DNA from: Lentimicrobiaceae bacterium
Lineage (GTDB): Bacteria > Bacteroidota > Bacteroidia > Bacteroidales > F082
Length of the DNA stretch: 38,254 nt
Assembly (NCBI GenBank): GCA_015061295.1
Contig: SUWU01000022.1
Coordinates: forward strand, 1 to 38,254
Reading direction: 5' to 3'
The translations under genes and the position numbers were made by a program. Of the stretch, positions 30,176 to 38,254 are shown one piece after another. The notes below the pieces were generated by a model that worked only from the letters and a program-made list of their open reading frames with translations, searched no databases and was not told the origin of the DNA. How positions within the stretch are numbered: position 1 is the stretch's first letter; each line of letters begins with the position of its first letter.

Positions 30176-30994
30176 ATGAAACTGAATTTAAAACGTCCTA
30201 TAGTTTTTTTTGATCTTGAGACTACAGGTCTTAATCCTGTACATGATCGTATTGTTGAAATTAGTATATTGAAAATCAATGTTAATGGTGAAGAAGAGAT
30301 GAAGACCTGGTTGATAAATCCAGAGTGTCCTATCCCGCCAGTAACTTCTGCCGTACATCATATCTTCGATGCTGATGTGGCTGATCGTGGTAACTTTAAA
30401 CATTATGCTCCTGAAATATTAAAGTTTATCGGTTTCTCTGATATTGCCGGATATAATATCTTGAAGTTCGATATTCCTATGTTGATGGAAGAGTTCTTAC
30501 GCGCTGGCATCGACTTCGACATCAAGACTCGTCATCTCATCGACGTGATGAATATCTTCATGAAAATGGAGCCTCGCACTCTTAAAGGCGCCTATCGTTT
30601 CTTCCTTAATAAAGACCTTGTCGATGCTCACTCCGCATCCGCCGATACATCGGCTACTTATGAGGTGTTGATGGCTATGCTCGATAAATATCACGACACA
30701 GAATATACCGACAACAAAGGCGTTACCTCAGTGCCTGTGGTGAATGATATTCAGTCACTTTCCGAATTTTCTGCTCATAACAAAAACGCTGACCTCATGG
30801 GACAGATTATCTTCGATGACGAAGGTAAAGAGGTGTTTAAATTTGGAAAACATAAAGATAAACGCGTAGAAGATGTCTTCCGCTTTGAACCTCAATATTA
30901 CGATTGGATTATGAAAAGCGATTTCCCTGAATACACTAAAAAGGTTATCACAGGTATCAAATTAAGGATGAGCGGCAAAAATATTAAATTCTGA
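30176..30994 (+). CDS. DnaQ-like 3'-5' exonuclease
   Basis: The 272 residues form a DEDDh exonuclease. Motif I is FFDLETTGLNPVHDRIVEIS (about 11-30), motif II is AGYNILKFDIPML, and motif III lies in the region KDLVDAHSASADTSATYEVL, with the His-Asp pair. The C-terminal extension FKFGKHKDKRVEDVFRFEPQ and YYDWIMKSDFPEYTK is typical of Bacteroidota homologues and resembles the ExoX C-terminal domain. It may act as a proofreading or repair nuclease. Whether it is the replicative Pol III epsilon subunit cannot be told. The tricorn-like gene begins 5 bases downstream. Confidence 0.87.
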   Translation: MKLNLKRPIVFFDLETTGLNPVHDRIVEISILKINVNGEEEMKTWLINPECPIPPVTSAVHHIFDADVADRGNFKHYAPEILKFIGFSDIAGYNILKFDIPMLMEEFLRAGIDFDIKTRHLIDVMNIFMKMEPRTLKGAYRFFLNKDLVDAHSASADTSATYEVLMAMLDKYHDTEYTDNKGVTSVPVVNDIQSLSEFSAHNKNADLMGQIIFDDEGKEVFKFGKHKDKRVEDVFRFEPQYYDWIMKSDFPEYTKKVITGIKLRMSGKNIKF

Positions 30995-30998
30995 TTCT

Positions 30999-33900
30999 AT
31001 GAAAAGCTTAACGTGTCAACGAGACTGCAAGTCAATAAGTCAACGAATGAATAAGTCGATGAGAGTGATGCTCCTTCTTTTGGTGATGCTGTGCCAACAG
31101 CCAATAGCTAATAGCCAACAGCCAATGGCTAACAACCAACAGCCAACAGCCAACATCCCTCTCTGGATGCGCTATAATGTAATATCGCCTCAGGGCGACA
31201 AGATAGCCTTCTCTTACAAAGGCGATATTTATGTCGTTGACGCAAAAGGTGGTTTGGCACGACAGATTACTACATCTGAGGCTTACGACTACAACCCTAT
31301 CTGGTCTAACGATGGCAAATATTTAGCTTTCGCTTCCGACAGAAACGCTAACTTCGATATTTATGTCGTCGTCTCTGATGGTGGAGTGGCAAAACGTATC
31401 ACGACAAATTCTGTTTCTGAGATTCCTCTCGCTTTCTCTAATGATGATGCCATGATTTATTATTCGGCTTATCTTCAAAAAGACGCTGATGACGTGCAGT
31501 TTCCGACACCTTGGCTGACAGAATTATATAAGGTCTCAATAGATGGAGGTCGCTCGTCGCAAGTCACCGCTGCTACGGTATGTAGCGTCTCCTTTGATGA
31601 TGACGGCGAGTCGTTTCTTTATTATGATAGAAAAGGTAGCGAAGACATCTGGAGAAAACATCAGACCTCATCGGTGGCACGCGACATAGTTTATTATGAT
31701 GCCAACGATAAGACTCATACAATTTTAACTACAAACATCGGAGAAGATCGCGACCCTCGTTTCTTATCTGACAAAAATGAAATGGTCTTTCTCAGCGAAC
31801 GTGACGGTGATAATTTTAATGTGTATAAGTCTTCTATTGATGATGCCGATAATGTTACAAAGATAACAGACTTCCCTACTTATCCTGTGAGATTTCTGAC
31901 AGTATCTGATAATGACGTTCTCTGCTATAACTATCAAGGCGAGATTTATACTCAGACTCTTGATGGTGAGCCAAAGAAAGTTGAGATACAAATTATCAAT
32001 GACCAGGAAGAGACTCCCGAACTCGGTAAGTTCGGAAGAGCTACCGACATATCAATAACTCCTGATGGTGATCTCATCGCTTTCGTGGCAAGAGGCGAGG
32101 TCTTCGTTACCTCCGAGGAATATCAGACAACGAAACAGATAACTCACACTCCTCAAGCTGAGTCATATCCTACTTTCTCTCCAGATGGAAAGACATTGGT
32201 TTATGTCTCAGAACGCGATGGCTATCTCAATCTCTACAAAGCCGAAGTGGCTCGTGAGGAAGAACTGAATTTTACTTACGCAACATTAATCAATGAGGAG
32301 CCTTTGTTCGATGATGATGGCATAGAACGTGGCGTGCCTAAATTCTCTCCAGATGGAAAAGAACTCGCTTTTATAGAAAATAGAAATATCTTAAAAGTTA
32401 TTGACTTAAAGACAAAAAAAGTACGCCAGATTACAGACGGAACGCAGCATTATCGTAACGACGATTATTGTTTTGAATATGAATGGTCGCCAGATGGTAA
32501 ATGGTTCGCCTTGACATTGATTTCTAATATGCGTGATCCTTACTCCGATGTGGGTATCGTATCTTCAAATGGCGATATGAAGATTCATAATATCACGGAG
32601 AGCGCCTATATAACGTCTCATGTGAAATGGGCTTTAGATGGCAATGCAATTACTTTCGTCTCAAATCGTTACGGTATGCGTTCTCATGCTTCATGGGGAA
32701 GTCAGAATGATGCTTTTATAGCTTTTTTAAATCAAGAGAGTTATGATAAATTCCGCATGTCGAAAGAGGAATATGATGTGATGAAGATGGAACAGAAAAA
32801 AGATGAAGCTGATAAGAAAGATGATAAAAAGGGTGAAAGTGATAAGGGGAGTAAAGGTAAGAAAGGTGATGATGAGATTGTCGTTGAGTTTGATGGACTT
32901 GAAGATCGTATCATCAGATTGACTCCTATGTCGTCGAAAATGGCGGGCATCACTCTTTCAAAGGATGGCGATAAGTTGTTCTTCTTGAGTGCCTTTGAGA
33001 AGGGCTATGATCTCTGGGAACTCGATGTGCGTGAGAAATCGACTAAGATTTTGAAGAAACTTGATGTCGGAGGCGCTGATATTAAACTGAATAAAAAAGG
33101 TGATAAACTTTTCGTCTTGTCGGGTGGTAATCTTCAGACTATCGAGACTAAAGGTGGTAAATCGACACCTATAAAATATGACGCTACGATGTGGCTTGAT
33201 AGAGCTGCTGAACGTGAGTATATGTATAATCATATCTTTTTGCAGGAGAATAAACGTCTCTTCCTGAGAAATAGCAACGGAGCTGACTTCGCTCAGATAA
33301 AGAAAGATTTCTATCCTTTCTTAAAACATATTAATAATAACTACGATTTCGTGGAGTTGATGAGCGAGATCCTTGGCGAACTCAACGTGTCTCATTCTGG
33401 AGCGAGGATGCGTAGTAATGGTAAGAGCGGTGATGTGACGGCATGTCTCGGACTTCTCTTCAATATGAATTATGATGGTGATGGTCTTCTCATCGATGAG
33501 GTGCTTGAAAAAGGTCCTTTCGATAAGAATAACTCTAAAGTAGAAGCTGGTAATATCATAGAGAAAATTGACGGAATAGAGATTGTTAAAGATATGGATT
33601 ATTATCCGCTTCTTAACAAGAAAGTAGGCAGGCAAGTCTTGGTATCTGTCTATAATCCTGATACAAAGAAACGTTGGGAAGAGATAGTGAAACCTATTTC
33701 TTTGGGAGCGCAGAACGAGCTTCTTTATCAACGTTGGGTTAAACATAATGAAGAAATTGTCGATAGTCTCTCAAATGGAACTTTGGGTTATGTCCATATC
33801 CGCAGCATGGGTGATGCTAGTTATCGCGACGTATATGCCGATATTCTCGGAAAATATAATAGGAGAAAAGGTATAGTGATAGACACGCGTTTCAATGGCG

Positions 33901-34352
33901 GAGGACGTCTGCATGAAGACATAGAGATTTTATTTAGCGGGGAGAAATACTTAGAGCAGGTAATTCGTGATAGCGTGGCTTGTGTGATGCCGTCGCGTCG
34001 TTATATCAAACCTTCTATTATGATTATGGGAGAGGCTAACTATAGTAACGCTCATGGAACTCCATGGGTCTATAAATATAAGAAGATGGGTAAGTTGGTA
34101 GGTATGCCTGTGCCTGGAACGATGAGCAGCGTGACATGGGAGACATTGCAAGACGAGAATATCTACTTCGGACTGCCTGTCGTTGGATATAGAACAGAAG
34201 AAGGTTATTATTTAGAAAATACACAGCTAGAGCCCGATATTAAAGTCAAGAACACACCAGAGAAATTGGCTGTCGGCATCGATGAACAGTTGGAAACAGC
34301 AGTGAAGGAATTGATGAAAGACGTAGAGAACTACGACTATTGGGGAGAGTGA
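30999..34352 (+). CDS. Tricorn-like S41 family peptidase, exported
   Basis: The 1117 residues comprise a signal peptide (hydrophobic core MRVMLLLLVML, 21-31), then TolB/PD40-type beta-propeller blades (ISPQGDKIAFSYKGDIYVVD, WSNDGKYLAFASDRNANFDI and others, to about 580). A Lys/Asp-rich linker lies near 597-628 and a second set of blades follows. The C1 and PDZ-like segments and the S41 core come last. The likely His is 799 (LNVSHSG) and the nucleophile Ser1016 (NYSNAHGTPW). Tricorn-like proteases degrade peptides; here the enzyme would be periplasmic. Residues 33-52 (QQPIANS-type repeats) follow the signal core and derive from a heptamer array. The first 16 residues come from octamer-like repeats, so translation may start at Met17 (31047). 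Confidence 0.88.
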   Translation: MKSLTCQRDCKSISQRMNKSMRVMLLLLVMLCQQPIANSQQPMANNQQPTANIPLWMRYNVISPQGDKIAFSYKGDIYVVDAKGGLARQITTSEAYDYNPIWSNDGKYLAFASDRNANFDIYVVVSDGGVAKRITTNSVSEIPLAFSNDDAMIYYSAYLQKDADDVQFPTPWLTELYKVSIDGGRSSQVTAATVCSVSFDDDGESFLYYDRKGSEDIWRKHQTSSVARDIVYYDANDKTHTILTTNIGEDRDPRFLSDKNEMVFLSERDGDNFNVYKSSIDDADNVTKITDFPTYPVRFLTVSDNDVLCYNYQGEIYTQTLDGEPKKVEIQIINDQEETPELGKFGRATDISITPDGDLIAFVARGEVFVTSEEYQTTKQITHTPQAESYPTFSPDGKTLVYVSERDGYLNLYKAEVAREEELNFTYATLINEEPLFDDDGIERGVPKFSPDGKELAFIENRNILKVIDLKTKKVRQITDGTQHYRNDDYCFEYEWSPDGKWFALTLISNMRDPYSDVGIVSSNGDMKIHNITESAYITSHVKWALDGNAITFVSNRYGMRSHASWGSQNDAFIAFLNQESYDKFRMSKEEYDVMKMEQKKDEADKKDDKKGESDKGSKGKKGDDEIVVEFDGLEDRIIRLTPMSSKMAGITLSKDGDKLFFLSAFEKGYDLWELDVREKSTKILKKLDVGGADIKLNKKGDKLFVLSGGNLQTIETKGGKSTPIKYDATMWLDRAAEREYMYNHIFLQENKRLFLRNSNGADFAQIKKDFYPFLKHINNNYDFVELMSEILGELNVSHSGARMRSNGKSGDVTACLGLLFNMNYDGDGLLIDEVLEKGPFDKNNSKVEAGNIIEKIDGIEIVKDMDYYPLLNKKVGRQVLVSVYNPDTKKRWEEIVKPISLGAQNELLYQRWVKHNEEIVDSLSNGTLGYVHIRSMGDASYRDVYADILGKYNRRKGIVIDTRFNGGGRLHEDIEILFSGEKYLEQVIRDSVACVMPSRRYIKPSIMIMGEANYSNAHGTPWVYKYKKMGKLVGMPVPGTMSSVTWETLQDENIYFGLPVVGYRTEEGYYLENTQLEPDIKVKNTPEKLAVGIDEQLETAVKELMKDVENYDYWGE
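31015..31064 (+). repeat. Octamer-like repeats at the 5' end of the tricorn-like gene
   Basis: Degenerate units GTCAACGA, GTCAATAA, GTCAACGA and GTCGATGA cover codons 6-21. They provide or precede alternative ATG codons (31047, 31059). Confidence 0.6.
31094..31155 (+). repeat. Heptamer array (AACAGCC type) inside the tricorn-like gene
   Basis: About eight and a half period-7 units (CCAACAG, CCAATAG, CTAATAG, CCAACAG, CCAATGG, then CTAACAA and further CCAACAG) encode QQPIANS, QQPMANN and QQPTAN directly after the signal-peptide core. Confidence 0.88.
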
Positions 34353-34357
34353 GTTTA

Positions 34358-34399
34358 ATTGACAATTGACAATTAACAATTGACAGAGACGTATCAATG
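34358..34399. repeat. Heptamer array joined to a lone palindrome arm
   Basis: The units AATTGAC, AATTGAC, AATTAAC and AATTGAC start 5 bases after the tricorn-like stop codon. They are followed at once by AGACGTATCAATG (34387-34399), identical to the left arm at 6057-6069. The matching right arm is missing. Confidence 0.85.
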
Positions 34400-34410
34400 T
34401 TTATCAGAAT

Positions 34411-36036
34411 ATGAATAAAACGTACTTTTTTATGACTTATATCTGTTTGCTGATGTTGTTATTATTTTCTTGTGATAATAACTCTATGCCAGAAGAGGTC
34501 TTTCCTGACGGACAGATAGTTATTGTTTATGATAACGATGTTCATTGTGCTGTTGACGGATATGCTAAATTGGTTGCGTTGAGAAATCAGCAAGAACAGA
34601 TTGCAGATTACGTCACTACTGTGTCGTGTGGCGACTTTGCAAATGGCGGTGTCGTCGGTGCTTCTTCAAAAGGAGAGCTTATAGTAGATATTATGAATGA
34701 GGTGGGATATGATGTGGTTACCTTAGGAAACCATGAATTTGATTACGGCATAGAACAAATGTTTAATTTGACTGACAAGCTGAGCGCAAATGTGGTGAGT
34801 TCTAATTTGAAGAACTGTCAAACTGACGATTATGTTTTTCCAGCATATCATATTGTCAATTACGGAAATGTTGATGTGGCATACCTTGGATTTACAACTA
34901 CTTCGACAGGTACATCGGTGATGTTTGAGGATGGAAACGGCAACCAGCTATATACTTTAATGCGTGATGAATTTTATCAGAACGCACAAAGTGTTATCGA
35001 TGAGGCTCGTGCTGAAGGCGCTGACTATGTGATAGCGCTCACTCATCTCGGCGACCTGGAACAAGATGGAGGTCATCCGAATTCGGTTGGTCTTATTAAC
35101 AATACAAATGGAATAGATGCTGTTATAGACGGACACGAACATAGCATTATAGAAGAGAGATTCGTGTTAAACAAAGATGGTAAATCGGTATTGTTGACGT
35201 CATCGGGTTCATATTTTCAATATGTTGGAATGGTGTCTATTAACACTAATGGAACCGTCGAATCAATGCTTGTTGATCTTACTTCTGGAACAGTGCCGAC
35301 AGATGCAAATACCCAGCAGTTTGTCGATAATGTTAAGGAAGAAGTTGATATGGCAGGACAGAGAGTTGTCGGACATAGTGAGGTCTTTCTTACCGTTTAT
35401 GATGAAGAAGGTAATTATGTTGCAAATAAACAAGAAGTTAACATCGGTAATTTCTGTGCCGACGCATATCGTTCATACACTGGCGCGGATATTGCCGTTA
35501 TCAACGCTGGAGGAATTCGTGCAGAGATTAACATAGGTGATGTTACATTTAACGACGTTTTGGCAATGCATCCTTACTCCAATGAGATTGTCACAGCGAC
35601 AATTACAGGTCAGCAACTTGCTGATGCTTTGGAATTTTCGGTAAGCTCGCTTCCTGATGGGGAGTCGGCATTCCTACAGGTTAGCGGAATGAAATTCGAA
35701 GTGGATGCTTCCATACCATCGCCTGTGGTGTTCGATGTAGAGAATGATATTTATTCTCATGTCGGAAATGGAGAACGCAGAGTCTCGAACCTTCAGATTA
35801 TAGATTCCGAAACAGGTGATTATTCCCCTGTAGATTTGGGTTGTACATATACTTTAGCAAGTATAGATTATCTCCTTATAGAATTAGGATGCTCAGGAAT
35901 ATTACGTTACACCGAACCTGATGACAAATATTGGACTACCGACGTTGAGGCTATAACATATTATATTGATAGACTCGGCGGCGTGATAGGTTTAGATTAC
36001 GAAGGATCAGATGATAGGATTATTATAAATCTTTAG
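34411..36036 (+). CDS. 5'-nucleotidase / UshA-family metallophosphatase lipoprotein
   Basis: The 541 residues start with a lipoprotein signal (LLMLLLFSC, Cys21), so the protein should be membrane-anchored outside the cytoplasm. The N-terminal calcineurin-like domain shows DNDVHC (41-46), SCGDFANGG with Asp75, LGNHEFDYG with Asn107-His108, ALTHLGDL and DGHEHS, which are the two-metal ligands. The C-terminal 5'-nucleotidase domain has NIGNFCADAYRSYTGADIAV, INAGGIRAEINIG and FLQVSGMKFEVD. It would hydrolyse extracellular nucleotides or related phosphoesters; the exact substrate is unknown. Its stop overlaps the stop of the convergent hexosaminidase gene by 4 bases. Confidence 0.9.
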   Translation: MNKTYFFMTYICLLMLLLFSCDNNSMPEEVFPDGQIVIVYDNDVHCAVDGYAKLVALRNQQEQIADYVTTVSCGDFANGGVVGASSKGELIVDIMNEVGYDVVTLGNHEFDYGIEQMFNLTDKLSANVVSSNLKNCQTDDYVFPAYHIVNYGNVDVAYLGFTTTSTGTSVMFEDGNGNQLYTLMRDEFYQNAQSVIDEARAEGADYVIALTHLGDLEQDGGHPNSVGLINNTNGIDAVIDGHEHSIIEERFVLNKDGKSVLLTSSGSYFQYVGMVSINTNGTVESMLVDLTSGTVPTDANTQQFVDNVKEEVDMAGQRVVGHSEVFLTVYDEEGNYVANKQEVNIGNFCADAYRSYTGADIAVINAGGIRAEINIGDVTFNDVLAMHPYSNEIVTATITGQQLADALEFSVSSLPDGESAFLQVSGMKFEVDASIPSPVVFDVENDIYSHVGNGERRVSNLQIIDSETGDYSPVDLGCTYTLASIDYLLIELGCSGILRYTEPDDKYWTTDVEAITYYIDRLGGVIGLDYEGSDDRIIINL

Positions 36037-38254
36037 TCGCATATAATCTCATCCATAAACATCCATGAAGGATTGTTATATCCTGGCAATCCTTCTGGAA
36101 TAAGTCCCGGATTCTCGATGATGATTCTTACATATCGGCTCGATAATCCTTTCACGTCGAGGTTTCTTTTTACTATAGTTGTCTTCGATTTCTCGACTTC
36201 TTCATAAATGTTGAAAGTCTTGTATTCTTTATAATTGATACCGTCGTTGGAAGTTAAAACCTTCATCGTTTTCGGCATAAGAATCCAATCGTAAGGATTT
36301 GTATTGAAGTTGATTTTTATAGAGTTGAGATTTTCTTTCTTGCCGAAGTCTAACTCTATGTCGCAGTCTGTTCCGTAAAATCCCTGCCAATTACCGTCTT
36401 TGTAATCCATACTTCCAACAACTCCGTTGAGCAAGGCATCTTCGCTGCCGCCAGAATATTCCGGACGATAATTACCAGCAACGGTATTCAACTTTTTGAA
36501 ATGTCCCATTCCCTTATGATAAAGGATGTACTTCTCGCTGATAATCTTCTCTCCGTTGTCTCCATAACAAGCGGCTTTCACAATGCAAGAACGTTCAATG
36601 GTAAAAGGCTCCGAATAAACCATGCTGTTCTTGTCAGGCTCGCTGCCATCGACAGTATAATAAATAGGTCTGTCGTTGAAGATGGTTTTCAGAATTATTG
36701 TTGGTCTATAAGACGTGTCAATGACATCTTGTTTATTATTTTGTGTCATTGACGCGTCTCTACTTGTTGACTTGTTGGCTTGTTGACTTGTTGACTCTAT
36801 AAATACTTTATTCCCTGCATCAAGAACATCTCTCGCAATCTTGTCGTAACGTTCTGTAAACACATTTCTATAATACGAACGCGACTCCATATCCCAAGCT
36901 TTGACAAATCTTTTCTTCAGAAGATGCAAAGAATCTAAGAACTGCTCCGACATTTGTTTTGATGCAGCGATGTTTTCTTCAGTAGGATTTTGTAATGTGT
37001 TATAAAGGTTTTGTTTTAGCTCGTTCTTCATCGCTCCGACGTAAGTCCTGTAAGCAGATAATATCGCAGCATCGAAGATTTCTGTGTTAGTAGTTATCTC
37101 TCTTCTGTCTTTCAATAAGTTCTTGTAAATCTCAAACGATTTCTCTTTGTACTCTTTGTTTAAGGCGACGTTTGCCGAATCGAACTCTGAAGGATAAAAT
37201 TCTAATAGAGGAGCGTTGATAACAGTGAAGTTCATCAGATTTGTTGTCGATGACTCGTCGATTAATTTATTTAATTCGTATAAGTTAGTCATACATAGTA
37301 ACGGCTCTTTGTCTTGTTGACTTGTTGACTCGTTGACTCCAAAATATTGAACGTTGAAGTTCTCATTAAAAATCTTTTCTCTCTCGATTCTTTCATTTTC
37401 ATCGTTGCTTTTCAATGTGTTCCAGCTTGTCTCGGCGCACCATATCATAGCGTGCCATGTTGAGTTGAACATCGTCTCTCCGTAGTCGTCCCATGCAGTG
37501 TTGATGATGCCTTTAGCTCCGTGTCTTTCTGCGTCGCGGGCGAAGTTGGCGATGTTCTTGATGTAGTTGTCGATGTATGGAAATGATGTCGCCCAGCAGC
37601 TTGCGCCTGGAGCTACCCAGAACTCGTGCCCCGAGTTTTTAAAAGGTTCTATCATCTCGTCGAAGCTGTCACGACCGCCGTAGCTCCATACTATAAATTG
37701 TATGTCATCTGGAAGTTGTTTTATCATCTCAGGATTCTTGGCGATGATGTCGCCCCACATCATGACTTCCTTGTCGTATTTTTTCAAGATGTCATACACC
37801 TTATTGATATGTTGGCAATACGCGTTCTCAGCACCGAGGCTGTCGATATAAGATTTCGCTTTTCCGTTGCCGAGACTCTCTGTCTCATCGCAGTTGATGT
37901 TAAAATATTTCGATTCGTATGCTTGCGCAGTCTCTCCGAGAAGCACTTCCAAAAACTCGTAAGTCTCATCAACGCCAGGATTGAAGTTGAAACGAGTGTC
38001 TTTTATGTCATCATAGAAAGGATTGTCGAGAGTCTTTTCGGCGTGAGCGAAACATTGTTGATTGCCAATAAATTCTATATAATAATCTTTAGCAAAGTTG
38101 GTCAGTTCTTTTATCTCTTCGGCGGTGAGTCCGTCGGTAGGAGCGATGTCGGGATAATCTTCAAGTTTGAAAAGATGTTCGGTGTAAAGGTTGAAGAAGT
38201 TGAACTTATATTCCGCGAGGCGACGAATCTCTTCCTTGATAAATTCCTTTGTCG
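36033..38254 (-). CDS. GH20-type beta-N-acetylhexosaminidase, N-terminus beyond window edge
   Basis: The frame stays open to the window edge, giving 740 visible residues; no start is in the window. The TIM-barrel part shows YKFNFFNLYTEHLFKLEDYP, FGRTK-like loops replaced by NPGVDETYEFLEVLL, and the catalytic Asp-Glu pair in NINCDETESLG (codons at 37884-37889). A helical middle region follows, then a chitobiase-type C-terminal beta domain (IYYTVDGSEPDKNSMVYSEP). Last is a discoidin/F5-8C-like carbohydrate-binding domain (DIELDFGKKENLNSIKINFN to the end). It likely trims host or microbial N-acetylhexosamine glycans. Two repeat-derived inserts are present: ESTSQQ near 37340 and a longer one at 36711-36797. 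Confidence 0.85.
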   Translation of the reverse strand, partial: TKEFIKEEIRRLAEYKFNFFNLYTEHLFKLEDYPDIAPTDGLTAEEIKELTNFAKDYYIEFIGNQQCFAHAEKTLDNPFYDDIKDTRFNFNPGVDETYEFLEVLLGETAQAYESKYFNINCDETESLGNGKAKSYIDSLGAENAYCQHINKVYDILKKYDKEVMMWGDIIAKNPEMIKQLPDDIQFIVWSYGGRDSFDEMIEPFKNSGHEFWVAPGASCWATSFPYIDNYIKNIANFARDAERHGAKGIINTAWDDYGETMFNSTWHAMIWCAETSWNTLKSNDENERIEREKIFNENFNVQYFGVNESTSQQDKEPLLCMTNLYELNKLIDESSTTNLMNFTVINAPLLEFYPSEFDSANVALNKEYKEKSFEIYKNLLKDRREITTNTEIFDAAILSAYRTYVGAMKNELKQNLYNTLQNPTEENIAASKQMSEQFLDSLHLLKKRFVKAWDMESRSYYRNVFTERYDKIARDVLDAGNKVFIESTSQQANKSTSRDASMTQNNKQDVIDTSYRPTIILKTIFNDRPIYYTVDGSEPDKNSMVYSEPFTIERSCIVKAACYGDNGEKIISEKYILYHKGMGHFKKLNTVAGNYRPEYSGGSEDALLNGVVGSMDYKDGNWQGFYGTDCDIELDFGKKENLNSIKINFNTNPYDWILMPKTMKVLTSNDGINYKEYKTFNIYEEVEKSKTTIVKRNLDVKGLSSRYVRIIIENPGLIPEGLPGYNNPSWMFMDEIICD
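36711..36759 (-). repeat. Palindromic element inserted in frame in the hexosaminidase gene
   Basis: Left arm AGACGTGTCAATGACA (36711-36726) and right arm TGTCATTGACGCGTCT (36744-36759) are inverted repeats with one mismatch, around a 17-base loop. The coding strand reads RDASMTQNNKQDVIDTS, matching the insert RDASITPKKNEQYVIDTS of the glycosyltransferase. Confidence 0.9.
36762..36797 (-). repeat. Octamer array (ACTTGTTG type) in the hexosaminidase gene, next to the palindrome
   Basis: Four units ACTTGTTG, ACTTGTTG, GCTTGTTG and ACTTGTTG, then ACTC. On the coding strand they give ESTSQQANKSTS. The array starts 2 bases after the palindromic element ends. Confidence 0.9.
37313..37340 (-). repeat. 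Second octamer array in the hexosaminidase gene
   Basis: The units CTTGTTGA, CTTGTTGA, CTCGTTGA and CTCC encode NESTSQQDK. This is the same octamer and reading frame as at 36762, about 550 bases away in the same gene. Confidence 0.88.

Noticed and set aside
37784..37972. Start of the hexosaminidase gene at a TTG near 37952
   Set aside because: The same frame continues open to the window edge and encodes further GH20 barrel sequence, so the real start lies outside.

Overview
The window looks like a chromosomal segment of an AT-rich member of the Bacteroidota, most likely order Bacteroidales. The evidence is a type IX secretion C-terminal sorting domain, a PorT-like barrel, the Bacteroidota families DUF4491, DUF3276 and DUF5683, several PorT-type outer-membrane barrels, and start-proximal TAnnTTTG boxes, the -7 element of Bacteroidota promoters. 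No transposase, integrase, phage gene or CRISPR array is visible. Coding density is high and no gene-free stretch exceeds 300 bases; the longest is about 270 bases, at 29380-29648.

Layout from left to right. 1-7839, all on the minus strand: the start of rpsF, wecB, a three-gene surface islet (barrel, lipoprotein, large T9SS cargo protein) lying between two copies of the radC 3' end, radC, a PTS-EIIC-like membrane protein, DUF4491 and rpsT. 7955-15937, minus strand: mtaB and miaB, lplA, a barrel, two identical tRNA-Glu genes, a porT-like gene, heptose-7-phosphate kinase and aspC. 16079-18539, plus strand: a small membrane-anchored protein, then lpxD and a stand-alone lpxC (lipid A). 18615-29999, minus strand: a barrel, the pnuC-nadR-glycosyltransferase cluster with overlapping genes, and the lolA-ftsK-lepB-dapB-DUF5683-parB-parA run, followed by DUF3276. 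30176-36036, plus strand: a DnaQ-like exonuclease, a tricorn-like protease and a 5'-nucleotidase lipoprotein. 36033-38254, minus strand: a partial GH20-type hexosaminidase.

The most unusual content is a dense population of short repeats. (1) A palindromic element of about 45-52 bp, with arms of the type AGACGYRTCAATKACA, lies upstream of radC. It is also inserted in frame in two unrelated enzymes, the glycosyltransferase and the hexosaminidase, where it encodes matching peptides (SRDAS...VIDTS). A lone half copy lies at 34387. (2) Period-7 arrays and period-8 arrays occur between genes, at gene ends where they supply or touch the stop codon, and inside wecB, miaB, dapB, the tricorn-like gene and the hexosaminidase gene. 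(3) Palindromes and arrays are often side by side. Together they look like an uncharacterised repeat system resembling Rickettsia palindromic elements combined with cyanobacterial-type heptamer repeats.

A second notable structure is the 4.0-kb islet at 1420-5347. It is bracketed by an 83-bp direct repeat of the radC 3' end that differs at one base, as if a DNA circle had integrated at the end of radC and separated radC from wecB.
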